The translations under genes and the position numbers were made by a program. This document shows positions 16,893 through 24,604 of a DNA stretch of 55,303 nucleotides, in pieces. Positions within the stretch are counted from its first letter, which is position 1. Every line of letters begins with the position of its first letter. This DNA comes from an uncultured Chlorobiaceae bacterium (GTDB taxonomy: Bacteria > Bacteroidota > Chlorobiia > Chlorobiales > Chlorobiaceae), in NCBI GenBank assembly GCA_903928225.1, contig CAIYPU010000129.1, positions 1 through 55,303 of the forward strand, written 5' to 3'. The notes below the pieces were generated by a model. It was not told the DNA's origin and made no database searches. It saw nothing but the letters and a program-made list of their open reading frames with translations.

Positions 16893-18155
16893 ATGGAAAC
16901 GCTTGCGAAACTTCAGGTCCTTTCTGGGGCTGCCCGTTACGACGCCTCCTGCGCATCGAGCGGCTGCCGCAGGGAAGGGAACCCCTACAGCACGGGCAAC
17001 ACGTCGCAGAGCGGCATCTGCCACTCCTGGTCGGACGACGGCCGCTGCATTTCCCTGCTGAAAATCCTTCTCTCCAACGATTGCATCTACGATTGCGCCT
17101 ACTGCGTGAACCGATCGTCGAATCCCGTCGAGAGGGCATCGTTCGAAGCGCGTGAGGTGGTTGATCTCACCATGGAATTTTACCGCCGCAACTACATCGA
17201 GGGGCTTTTCCTCAGTTCGGCGGTCATGAAAAGCCCCGACCAGACGATGGAACGGATGATCAGCGTGGTGGAAACACTGCGGACCGAAGAGCGGTTCCGC
17301 GGCTATATTCATCTGAAGATCATTCCAGGGTGCGGTCCCGAGCTGGTCAGGAAGGCAGGCCTCCATGCCGACCGCATCAGTGTGAACATCGAACTCCCTT
17401 CGCACGAATCGCTGAAGAGGCTGGCGCCCCAGAAAGAGAAGTTTTCCATCCTCGAACCGATGTCGCTTATCGGAAAGGAAATAACCGAGAGCCTCGTCGA
17501 GCGGCGCTCGAGAGGGAAGGCCCCGAAATTCGCCCCTGCAGGACAGAGCACGCAGATGATCGTAGGCGCAAGCCCGGAGAGCGATTTCCAGATCCTCCGG
17601 CTCTCCGAGGGGCTCTACCGCAAGATGAACCTGAAACGGGTCTACTATTCCGCATTCGTACCGGTCAACCACGACAACCGCCTTCCGGTCCTTGCCGCCC
17701 CGCCGCTCCTGCGCGAGCACCGTCTCTATCAGGCCGACTGGCTGCTCAGGTTTTACGGGTTCACCGCAGCAGAGATCCTTTCGGACGACATGCCGAACCT
17801 CGACGAATCGTTCGATCCCAAGACCGCATGGGCGCTGCGCCATCCGGAGTTCTATCCCGTCGAGATCAACCGGGCCGATTACGCCACCCTGCTTCGTGTC
17901 CCGGGCATCGGCGTTACATCGGCGCGCAGGATCATCGCAGCCCGGAGGTTCTCGGTCATCACCCCCGAAGGGCTCAGGAAAATCGGTGTGGTCATGAAAC
18001 GCGCAAAATATTTCATCACCTGTTCGGGCCGGCCGTTTGAAAAGACGGAGCGTTCGCCGCTCCTGCTCCGCAACCGGCTCCTGCTCGGCGACGGCGGTGA
18101 TGTTGTCCCGTCGGCGCCTCCGAAGCAGCTCGTCCTTCCGGGGCTTTTGGCCTGA
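16893..18155 (+). CDS. Putative DNA modification/repair radical SAM protein (TIGR03916-type)
   Basis: A 420-residue protein starting at the ATG at 16893. The radical SAM motif CX3CX2C is at Cys64, Cys68 and Cys71 (CIYDCAYC). Four further cysteines at about 20, 25, 43 and 52 precede it and might hold a second cluster. A helix-hairpin-helix DNA-binding element (VPGIGVTSARRIIAARR) lies at about 350-370. This matches the 'rSAM linked to UDG' family, always found beside a DUF4130/UDG-like gene, as here: the partner ATG lies 4 bases after this stop. The reaction is unknown. A radical-based DNA base repair or modification is inferred from family context. The upstream in-frame extension overlaps the oxidoreductase and is not used. 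Confidence 0.9.
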   Translation: METLAKLQVLSGAARYDASCASSGCRREGNPYSTGNTSQSGICHSWSDDGRCISLLKILLSNDCIYDCAYCVNRSSNPVERASFEAREVVDLTMEFYRRNYIEGLFLSSAVMKSPDQTMERMISVVETLRTEERFRGYIHLKIIPGCGPELVRKAGLHADRISVNIELPSHESLKRLAPQKEKFSILEPMSLIGKEITESLVERRSRGKAPKFAPAGQSTQMIVGASPESDFQILRLSEGLYRKMNLKRVYYSAFVPVNHDNRLPVLAAPPLLREHRLYQADWLLRFYGFTAAEILSDDMPNLDESFDPKTAWALRHPEFYPVEINRADYATLLRVPGIGVTSARRIIAARRFSVITPEGLRKIGVVMKRAKYFITCSGRPFEKTERSPLLLRNRLLLGDGGDVVPSAPPKQLVLPGLLA

Positions 18156-18159
18156 AACC

Positions 18160-18894
18160 ATGGACCGGTACCTTTACGACGGCACCTCCGAAGGGCTCCT
18201 GAGCGCCGTGGCCCATATCCTCGCCGGGGAAAGGGATGTTGAACGTGTTACCCTCGGCGAGCGGGAAAACACGCTCTTCGAAGAGGGTGTGTACCTTGCG
18301 ACCAATACGGCGGCAGCCGAGGAATTTTTCAGCCGGCTTCAGATGCAGGCTTCCGAAGCGGTTTATACCTTCTATTATTTCACCATGGCCGAAAAGGATG
18401 GCATGGAAACCAGCATGCTGCGCTATCTCGCCCTTGCCATGCAGCATGGCAGCAAGGTTAACGGCTACCTCACCAACCCGTCGGTGAAGGAGATCGTCAC
18501 GGTTTCCAGAAAAGCCGGCCGGGAGCTGCACCGCATGAAAGGCCTGCTGCGTTTCGAAAAGCTGCAGGATGGGGCTTACCTGGCGAGAATGGAACCCGAC
18601 AACAACATCATCCACCCGCTTGCACTGCACTTCAGCAAGCGGCTCAGGGCGGAGGACTGGTTCATCTACGACGTCCGGAGGCGCATCGCCGCCCGCTGGC
18701 ACCGGGGAAGCCTCACCCTCGGTTCGATCGAGCAGTTCACCGCGCCGGCCCTGTCGGAGGAGGAGAAAGCGGTGCAGGCGCTCTGGAAAACCTTTTTCGG
18801 CACCATCGCCATACCCGAGCGCCGCAACCCCCGGCTGCAGAAATCCAGCATGCCGATGAAGTACTGGAAGTACCTCACCGAGAAGCAGGGATAG
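18160..18894 (+). CDS. DUF4130 / radical-SAM-linked uracil-DNA-glycosylase-like protein (TIGR03915-type)
   Basis: A 244-residue protein that begins YLYDGTSEGLL, the diagnostic N-terminus of the TIGR03915/DUF4130 family. It carries FHIHPLALHFSKRL-like sequence (here IIHPLALHFSKRLR) in the middle and ends MPMKYWKYLTE. In other bacteria a version of this domain is fused to a family-4-like uracil-DNA glycosylase, which is why the partner is called UDG-linked; this copy has only the DUF4130 part. It follows the radical SAM gene by 4 bases, so translation is probably coupled. Function is unproven. It may present DNA to the radical enzyme or remove a modified base. Confidence 0.88.
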   Translation: MDRYLYDGTSEGLLSAVAHILAGERDVERVTLGERENTLFEEGVYLATNTAAAEEFFSRLQMQASEAVYTFYYFTMAEKDGMETSMLRYLALAMQHGSKVNGYLTNPSVKEIVTVSRKAGRELHRMKGLLRFEKLQDGAYLARMEPDNNIIHPLALHFSKRLRAEDWFIYDVRRRIAARWHRGSLTLGSIEQFTAPALSEEEKAVQALWKTFFGTIAIPERRNPRLQKSSMPMKYWKYLTEKQG

Positions 18895-18983
18895 TATAAG
18901 CATTTGCATTGTTTGGAGTTGAGCGTTCAAGGACCGCGATACATAAATCAGCAGTCACCGTAACCGACATCAAAGGGAGAGTT

Positions 18984-19694
18984 ATGTCCATCAGTCAGAC
19001 AGCGGAAAAAGCCATCGCCGCCTACGGCGGCCAGGAACTGTGGCGGAAGGCGGAGAGGCTCCAGGTGGAAGTGAGCGCAAGGGGGCTTGCGTTCACCCTG
19101 AAGAGGCGGCCTTTTTTCAACCGGGTGAAGATGGCGGAAAGTGTCCATCGGCCGTTTTCGACATTGACGCCGATCGGCAGCGATCCGTCGGTTACCGGCG
19201 TGCTTGACGGACATGACGTGCGTCTCGAGGACAGAAACGGAAAAGTTATCGGAGAGCGGAAGAATGCGAGAGCGTATTTCAGGATCGGTCGGCGGCTTTT
19301 GTGGTGGGACGATCTTGACATGTCCTATTTCGCAAACTATGCCTCCTGGAACTATTTCACCCTGCCGGCCCTCCTGATGCGAGACGAGATTTCGTGGACT
19401 GAGCTCGAACCCGGCATGCTCGAAGCGGTTTTCCCCGAAAGCATCCCGACTCACAGCCGGGTGCAGCGCTTCAGGTTCGATCGCAGTTCCGGCCTCCTGA
19501 CCCAGCACGACTACACCGCCGACATTATCAGCCCGCTTGCCAGGGCATCCAATGTGGTGCTTCGGCACTCACGCAACACTGACGGCCTGCTCTACCCTTC
19601 CGAACGTCGGGTGACGCCGAGAGGACCCGGCGGAAGGCCGCTGGGAGGCCCGGTACTGATTCATCTGGATATTCACGATTTCCATCTGCTGTAG
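18984..19694 (+). CDS. Conserved hypothetical protein
   Basis: A 236-residue soluble protein starting at the ATG at 18984, which has GGGAGAG a few bases upstream. No signal peptide or membrane segment is visible. The sequence has alternating strands (for example VHRPFSTLTPIG, GVLDGHDVRLED, RVQRFRFDRSSGLLTQHDY) and a C-terminus with RRVTPRGPGG and LIHLDIHDFHLL. The many beta strands with aromatic and Arg residues recall lipoprotein-carrier-like half-barrels, but I cannot name the family. It lies 89 bases after the DUF4130 gene on the same strand, with no terminator between them. Confidence 0.7.
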   Translation: MSISQTAEKAIAAYGGQELWRKAERLQVEVSARGLAFTLKRRPFFNRVKMAESVHRPFSTLTPIGSDPSVTGVLDGHDVRLEDRNGKVIGERKNARAYFRIGRRLLWWDDLDMSYFANYASWNYFTLPALLMRDEISWTELEPGMLEAVFPESIPTHSRVQRFRFDRSSGLLTQHDYTADIISPLARASNVVLRHSRNTDGLLYPSERRVTPRGPGGRPLGGPVLIHLDIHDFHLL

Positions 19695-19733
19695 TTCTTC
19701 GGTTTACTCTCCTGCCATGAAAACCGGCGATCC

Positions 19734-20222
19734 ATGCGTTACCTTCTGCGGTCAACCGCTCTCATCTTCATGCTGCTTTTCAGTGGAAGCGGTGTATCGG
19801 TTGCGGCAAATGCCGTGCCCGATACCCTCACCCACGAAGGTCAGCGTACCGGTACCCGGTGGGAGATGTTCTGGGAAAAGTTCAAACGAGCCGCAATGCG
19901 CAATGACAGGGCAACTCTTTTTGCAATGACCCTTCGTTCGGGTTTTTCCTGGGAGATGGACCCGCCGCTTGACCTCCCTTTGCAGAAAGGGGCATTTTTT
20001 CTTTATGATATTGCCGACAGGGAGTCGTTCGATCGGGTCTATGCGGTCATGTTCACGGATGAGATCATGAACACCATCCTTTTCTCAAAACCTTGCGAAA
20101 ACGGCTCGGGAGGGTATGATCTTTATCACTTCACCAGGACGAATGAAATATTCGCCCTGGTCTTCGTGAAATTGCCTTCGGGCGGTTATCGTTTTTCCGG
20201 CAGCTACCGATGCCTTGAATAG
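19734..20222 (+). CDS. Exported hypothetical protein
   Basis: A 162-residue protein. Residues 1-26 form a signal peptide (basic start, hydrophobic core FMLLFSGSGVSVAA, then NA). The mature part of about 135 residues contains WEMFWEKFKRAAMRNDRATL and FVKLPSGGYRFSGSYRCLE, which suggests a small alpha/beta fold such as an NTF2-like domain. No catalytic motif is visible and I do not recognise the family. It ends 9 bases from the convergent DUF4136 gene, so its 3' end and any terminator must lie inside that gene. Confidence 0.68.
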   Translation: MRYLLRSTALIFMLLFSGSGVSVAANAVPDTLTHEGQRTGTRWEMFWEKFKRAAMRNDRATLFAMTLRSGFSWEMDPPLDLPLQKGAFFLYDIADRESFDRVYAVMFTDEIMNTILFSKPCENGSGGYDLYHFTRTNEIFALVFVKLPSGGYRFSGSYRCLE

Positions 20223-20231
20223 AAGGCCGGT

Positions 20232-20807
20232 TCATTGTTTCGGTTGAGGTGGAAACTCCGCAAGGATTTTCGTCACGGCTTCGTCGATGTCTTTCTGCAG
20301 GTCGTCGCCGTTCCTGTAGTCGTTCAGTATTCCCCTGCCCACGCCCTGCCAGGCGAGCTTTCCGCTTCTGTTGTCGTAAATGAGGATGCCGAGCGTTCCT
20401 TCTTCGTAAGCGCGAACATATGGCCTGCCCCACCAGAATGGGTCGTAGTAACCGTACCGCCCATAGCCCCGGTAGAAATAAAATCCTGCCGGGGGCGGAT
20501 CGTAATAAACACGCTGCCGTCTACTGGCAAACACACCGACGGAGAAATCCGAAGGGCCGCTGACGGAAATGATGTAGCCTTTCGTTGCGAGCTCCCTGTC
20601 AACCGAGCTTTTAATGCGTTTGAGGACCAGTGGGTTATCGGTCAGGACGTTGGGGGTATTATTTACTGCGGCATCGTCAGCCCAGCTATAGGTTTTGTAG
20701 CTTGCTAAAGGAGCGTTTTTATCGTAGTCGCTGACAACCGAAACTGAAGAACATCCCGCCAGCGCCAGTATCATTATCGCCGTCACTGCCAGTGTTCGTG
20801 CTTTCAT
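20232..20807 (-). CDS. DUF4136-family lipoprotein
   Basis: A 191-residue protein starting at the ATG complement at 20805-20807, with GGGAGAAAA just upstream. The lipobox ends LALAGC (Cys19), so it should be lipid-anchored after cleavage. The mature part has SYKTYSWADDA, typical of DUF4136, then a strand-rich C-terminal region with GTLGILIYDNRSGKLAW. An unusual Tyr/Phe/Gly/Pro-rich insert lies at about 100-130. DUF4136 proteins are periplasmic or outer-membrane lipoproteins of unknown role. A longer frame to 20915 is rejected because it would bury the lipobox signal. Confidence 0.88.
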   Translation of the reverse strand: MKARTLAVTAIMILALAGCSSVSVVSDYDKNAPLASYKTYSWADDAAVNNTPNVLTDNPLVLKRIKSSVDRELATKGYIISVSGPSDFSVGVFASRRQRVYYDPPPAGFYFYRGYGRYGYYDPFWWGRPYVRAYEEGTLGILIYDNRSGKLAWQGVGRGILNDYRNGDDLQKDIDEAVTKILAEFPPQPKQ

Positions 20808-20860
20808 GGCTTTTCTCCCGGAAAATATCTGCTCTTGAAGAAACGTGCTCCCCGAAACAA

Positions 20861-20892
20861 GAAAAGCGAAGAAGAAATCTCCTTCGCTTTTC
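20861..20892. terminator. Perfect 11-bp stem-loop upstream of the DUF4136 gene
   Basis: GAAAAGCGAAG at 20861-20871 pairs with CTTCGCTTTTC at 20882-20892 around a 10-base loop. The arms carry A and T runs, so it can work as an intrinsic terminator in either direction. Its position 54 bases upstream of the lipoprotein start means it may instead sit in that gene's 5' leader or insulate it from transcription coming from the right. Confidence 0.45.
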
Positions 20893-21046
20893 AAATCAAC
20901 AACACCCCACAGCATTCATCAGTACATCAGTAATCAATCGATCCGGTTTTAACCATCATCATTCATCTTACCGGGCTGCTGTTGAATTTTTTCACACACA
21001 ACCATATATCGAAGAACACACACACAATCAACCTCACACACCAAGT

Positions 21047-21172
21047 ATGACGACATCCCGTAAAAAAACCTGCGCTCTTTTTTTAATTTTTTTTTCATCC
21101 GTACTGATTATTGTTCCGGCAACAGAAAAGTCGCAGGCAAATCCATATGTCGGGGCTGTAATTCCGCAATGA
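21047..21172 (+). CDS. 41-residue exported peptide or truncated remnant of an outer-membrane protein
   Basis: The frame from ATG 21047 to TGA 21170-21172 encodes a basic N-terminus, a strong hydrophobic core (ALFLIFFSSVLIIVPA) and then QANPYVGAVIPQ. This reads as a signal peptide followed by only about ten mature residues. The NPYVGA start recalls the first strand of small outer-membrane beta-barrel proteins, and the frame ends almost exactly where the tandem repeat region begins. It may be the stump of a gene cut by repeat insertion, or a real small secreted peptide. No Shine-Dalgarno is evident. Confidence is limited. Confidence 0.4.
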   Translation: MTTSRKKTCALFLIFFSSVLIIVPATEKSQANPYVGAVIPQ

Positions 21173-21180
21173 AGTACAGC

Positions 21181-21760
21181 GGGGTGAGGGATCCATCTTT
21201 CTATAAAGAAATAAGTTATGGATTCTTCACTTCGTTCAGAATGACAGGAAAAAGACAGCATGACAGGAAAAAGACAGCATGACAGGAAAAAGACAGCATG
21301 ACAGGAAAAAGACAGCATGACAAAGACAAGAGCAAGAGCAGCATGACAGTCGCGGGAAGATTGTTCTGAAACAGAGGAGTCATCCTGAGGGAAGCGCAGC
21401 GGAGTGAAGGATCCATCTTTCAATAAAGAAATAAGTTATGGATTCTTCACTTCGTTCAGAATGACAGGGAAAAGACAGAATGACAGGGAAAAGACAGAAT
21501 GACAGGGAAAAGACAGGATGACAGGAAAAAGACAGCATGACAAAGACAAGAGCAAGAGCAGCATGACAGTCGCGGGAAGATTGTTCTGAAACAGAGGAGT
21601 CATCCTGAGGGAAGCGCAGCGGAGTGAGGGATCCATCTTTCAATAAAGAAATAAGTTATGGATTCTTCACTACGTTCAGAATGACAGAAAAAGGGGAATG
21701 ACAGGAAAAAGACAGGATGAGAGGGAAAAGACGGAATGGCATGTGCGGGGAGTCTGATCT
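21181..21760. repeat. 220-bp tandem repeat array with nested 19-bp subrepeats
   Basis: The block ATAAGTTATGGATTCTTCAC recurs at 21211, 21431 and 21651, an exact 220-base period. Each of the first two units contains four head-to-tail copies of a 19-base motif beginning ATGACAGG and rich in AAAGACAG (21241-21316 and 21461-21536). A degenerate set follows in the third unit (21681 onward). Parts of the large unit, such as GATTCTTCACTTCGTTCAGA and GAAGCGCAGCGGAGTGA, resemble dispersed intergenic repeats seen in many bacterial genomes. Minus-strand frames that cross it are repeat-derived and not genes. Confidence 0.92.
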
Positions 21761-22138
21761 GAAATAAAACGGAATCCCATTAATCGCCGGAGCAGCAGGA
21801 ACATTGTCACATAAGGGTAAAATCATTGATTTCTTCGTTTTCAGGCTCATCACATGACGGTTAACGCACGAAAGTATCTTCGTGCTGTCAAATTCCTTGC
21901 ATATATTTACTTATAAGAAACATCCCGATTTCGTACGGTGAACATCCCCCCGGTTTGCCGTTCATTCATGGGGATGGAGTGGCGGAGTTTCTTCATCGTC
22001 TTGTATTTCATGCCGTTACAGGCAACATACGCACTGTGTTCGGTCGTTATCCTGGTTTTTCAACAACCCGCGTTTCGCAGGAATGAAATTTTCTGAACAG
22101 AACAGGACCCCCTGTTCCTCGAAGAAGAGAATGGCACC
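21761..22138. other. Intergenic stretch between the repeat array and the CxxC protein
   Basis: No gene is supported in these 378 bases. Near the right end a perfect hairpin (GAACAGG at 22100-22106, CCTGTTC at 22111-22117, loop ACCC) sits 21 bases before the next start codon, between promoter and ribosome-binding site. It could influence translation of the downstream gene. Confidence 0.35.
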
Positions 22139-22612
22139 ATGAAAAAACTCATATGCAAGATTTTCGGTCATGATTTCGGGGAGTGGCAGTCGATTCCCGG
22201 TATAACCTGCGAACAACTGCGGGAGTGCACGAGGTGCGGTGTCAAGGTCAGCCGGACTGTCCCTCACAAATTTTCTGAATGGCAGTACGATAACGACCGT
22301 ACCTGCCACCAGTCCCGTTCCTGCCAGCAATGCGGAAAAAAAGAAGAACGGGACCATCATCCCTGGATCACCGAAGGGGACAATCCCGATTACTGTTACC
22401 GCCGCAGATGTCCGCGATGCGGCAAGATTGAGGAGCGGCTCCATGAACTGGACTATAACGGTGAAACGGAAGAGGTGCTGAAAAAGGAGTATGAAGGCGA
22501 TGTCGAATGGAATTATGTTGCGCAATGTTCGAATTATACCTGCAGGCATTGCGGCAAGGCCGAAAGAAGGGTTTCGGGATATTCTCACTGGGTGGAAGCG
22601 AAAAAACGCTGA
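22139..22612 (+). CDS. Cysteine-rich protein with four CxxC(G) zinc-binding-like modules
   Basis: A 157-residue protein with four repeated modules of the type C-x(4-6)-C-x2-CG: CEQLRECTRCG near residue 25, CHQSRSCQQCG near 60, CYRRRCPRCG near 85 and CSNYTCRHCG near 130. Each is followed by basic residues and then His or Trp (for example PHKFSEW, DHHPW, GYSHWV). Each module could bind one zinc or share it with the next. It starts MKKLICKIFGHDFGEW, similar to small phage or accessory DUF1660-type proteins, although a repeat of four is unusual. Upstream GAAGAAGAG can act as the ribosome-binding site. Function is unknown. Confidence 0.72.
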   Translation: MKKLICKIFGHDFGEWQSIPGITCEQLRECTRCGVKVSRTVPHKFSEWQYDNDRTCHQSRSCQQCGKKEERDHHPWITEGDNPDYCYRRRCPRCGKIEERLHELDYNGETEEVLKKEYEGDVEWNYVAQCSNYTCRHCGKAERRVSGYSHWVEAKKR

Positions 22613-22772
22613 TCCTGCCGCAAAGAGACTGTTCCTCCAGAGCCGTCAGTAATCAAGTATTTCCGCGGGCATGCATGTCAGCATCCGGTGGCCATTGTTC
22701 CCGACAGTTCCATGCCTCGCGTCCTCCTGCAAGGTCGGCATAGTCCGGCGTTGATCATTACCGATGGATTTC

Positions 22773-22804
22773 CCCTGTCACATGGTATCTTGAGCAAGAC
22801 AGGG
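22773..22804 (+). promoter_or_regulatory. Inverted repeat upstream of glpK
   Basis: CCCTGTC at 22773-22779 and GACAGGG at 22798-22804 form a perfect 7-bp inverted repeat with an 18-base spacer, 44 bases before the glpK start. It may be an operator or a leader hairpin. No regulator can be named. Confidence 0.35.
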
Positions 22805-22848
22805 CATATGTCTGAATCGGCCCGAACATTCAAGTGAAGCGAACCATC

Positions 22849-24300
22849 ATGGCTATCCTCGCTGTTGACCAGGGGACAACTGGGACCACCTGTATTCTGT
22901 TCGATGAAAAAGGCCGGGCAATCGCGAAGGCCTACAGGGAACTCACCCAGATTTATCCGATCGGGGGCTGGGTCGAGCATGATCCTGAAGAGATCTGGCA
23001 GACGGTAGTGGACGGGGTGCTCGAACTGAAGGCGAAACATGCCGGCCCCGTCGTAGCAATGGGGATTGCCAACCAGCGTGAAACGACGGTCGTCTGGGAC
23101 CGGAGGACCGGCAAGCCGGTCAGCAATGCCATTGTCTGGCAGTGCAGGAGGACGATGGAGCTGCTGCGGGGATATTCGTCCGAGAAAGACCGGATTTCAA
23201 TGAAAACAGGGCTTCCTCTCGATGCCTATTTCAGCGCGTCAAAGATCCGCTGGATACTTGATCACTGCGGCAGGAGCGATTTCGACAACCTGCTTTTCGG
23301 GACTGTCGATACCTGGCTTCTCTGGAAACTTTCCGGAGGCAGGGAGCATGCGACCGATTTTACCAACGCTTCGCGCACCATGCTTTTCAATATTGTGGAG
23401 AAACGCTGGGACAAAGAACTGCTCGACCTGTTTGGCGTGCCAGAAACGATGCTGCCGGAAGTCAGGGGCACCATGTCGGATTATGGCATGGTGACGGAGA
23501 TACCGGAACTGTCCGGTGTCCCGGTATCGGCAATGGCCGGCGATCAGCAGGCCGCCCTGTTCGGGCAGTGCTGCTTTGAACGGGGAAGCGTCAAGAATAC
23601 CTACGGCACAGGATGCTTCATGGTCATGAATACCGGCGGTGAGCTTGTTCGTTCCGTAAACGGCCTGATTTCAACGATTGCCATCGACCGGTCCGGAAAT
23701 CCGTGTTACGCGCTTGAAGGCTCGGTTTTTATCGGAGGTGCGGTAATCCAGTGGCTGCGTGACGAACTGAAGCTCATCGCGAACGCCTCTGCGTCGGAAG
23801 ATGCGGCGTTCCAGGTGCAGACCAACGCGGGGGTCTATCTCGTTCCCGCTTTTGTAGGCCTCGGCGCGCCGCACTGGCGAATGGATGCCAGGGGGACCAT
23901 AACCGGACTGACCAGAGGCACTGACTGGCGCCATATCGTCCGTGCAGCACTGGAATCCATCGCCTACCAGTCGTACGATGTTTTCACGGCTATGGCGGCA
24001 GATACCGGTATCGTTCCGGGGCTGCTCATGGTTGACGGGGGAGCGGCAGGCAATGCCTTTCTCATGCAGTTCCAGGCGGACCTTCTCGGGCTGCCTCTGC
24101 AGAAACCGGCTGATATCGAATCGACTTCGCTGGGAGTTGCTTATCTTGCCGGCCTGCATGCCGGGGTGTGGAGTTCTTCCGATGAACTTGTTTCACTGAG
24201 GCGGATTGAGCGGACCTACGTGCCCTCCATGCCTGCCGGAACGAAGGACGATCTGCTTTCCGGCTGGCGTGCGGCGATCAGACAGGCGCTTGCCGTTTAG
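22849..24300 (+). CDS. glpK: Glycerol kinase
   Basis: From the ATG at 22849 the protein has 483 residues, close to the usual 495-505. It begins MAILAVDQGTTGTT, the phosphate-binding loop of FGGY kinases. It also has NQRETTVVWDRRTGKPV, GDQQAALFGQ, NTYGTGCFM and the second ATP-site segment LMVDGGAAGNAFLMQFQADL. It phosphorylates glycerol to glycerol-3-phosphate in the cytoplasm. A GTG at 22834 would add five residues. No glpF or glpD lies alongside, so it appears as a single metabolic gene, perhaps for lipid backbone salvage. A small inverted repeat lies upstream. Confidence 0.96.
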   Translation: MAILAVDQGTTGTTCILFDEKGRAIAKAYRELTQIYPIGGWVEHDPEEIWQTVVDGVLELKAKHAGPVVAMGIANQRETTVVWDRRTGKPVSNAIVWQCRRTMELLRGYSSEKDRISMKTGLPLDAYFSASKIRWILDHCGRSDFDNLLFGTVDTWLLWKLSGGREHATDFTNASRTMLFNIVEKRWDKELLDLFGVPETMLPEVRGTMSDYGMVTEIPELSGVPVSAMAGDQQAALFGQCCFERGSVKNTYGTGCFMVMNTGGELVRSVNGLISTIAIDRSGNPCYALEGSVFIGGAVIQWLRDELKLIANASASEDAAFQVQTNAGVYLVPAFVGLGAPHWRMDARGTITGLTRGTDWRHIVRAALESIAYQSYDVFTAMAADTGIVPGLLMVDGGAAGNAFLMQFQADLLGLPLQKPADIESTSLGVAYLAGLHAGVWSSSDELVSLRRIERTYVPSMPAGTKDDLLSGWRAAIRQALAV

Positions 24301-24356
24301 CGATGAACTGATATCTTGACAGAATACCAGAAACAAAAAATAAAAAAGTACCCGTT

Positions 24357-24581
24357 ATGCACTCTCCCGAACAGTCCCCGGCAGCCGGAACAACCGTCAA
24401 TTGCCCGATATGCGGCGATACTTTCAACTGTACGCTTACGGCGACATGCTGGTGTGCGCGCAAAGTGGTCCCCGAAGATGTGCGTTACTTCCTCGCATCG
24501 CGCTATGATACCTGTGTCTGCAGCAGCTGCCTGGACAGGCTTATCCGTAAAAGCAACACCGGGCAGAGCCTCGAAATGTAA
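24357..24581 (+). CDS. Cysteine-rich CWC family protein
   Basis: A 74-residue protein with CPICG at 20-24, CWC near 36, and CVCSSCL near 57-63. This is the pattern of the Cys_rich_CWC family (PF14375), small proteins thought to bind a metal. There is no signal peptide. It lies between glpK and a small cytochrome c gene with short gaps on the same strand. Whether the four genes are an operon is not certain, and no terminator is visible between them. Confidence 0.82.
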   Translation: MHSPEQSPAAGTTVNCPICGDTFNCTLTATCWCARKVVPEDVRYFLASRYDTCVCSSCLDRLIRKSNTGQSLEM

Positions 24582-24604
24582 AAACCGAAAAAAGATACGA
24601 AGAG

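Noticed and set aside
16812..18161. A 449-codon minus-strand frame antisense to the radical SAM gene
   Set aside because: The plus strand has the CX3CX2C and helix-hairpin-helix motifs and a matched partner gene. The antisense product has no motif and an unlikely composition.
21181..21760. Possible CRISPR array
   Set aside because: The repeats are head-to-tail with no unique spacers of constant length and no cas genes nearby. It is a nested tandem repeat.
21034..21853. Several minus-strand frames with CHSERSEESITYFF-like sequence
   Set aside because: They translate the tandem repeat array, a well-known artefact of dispersed intergenic repeats, and have no protein character.
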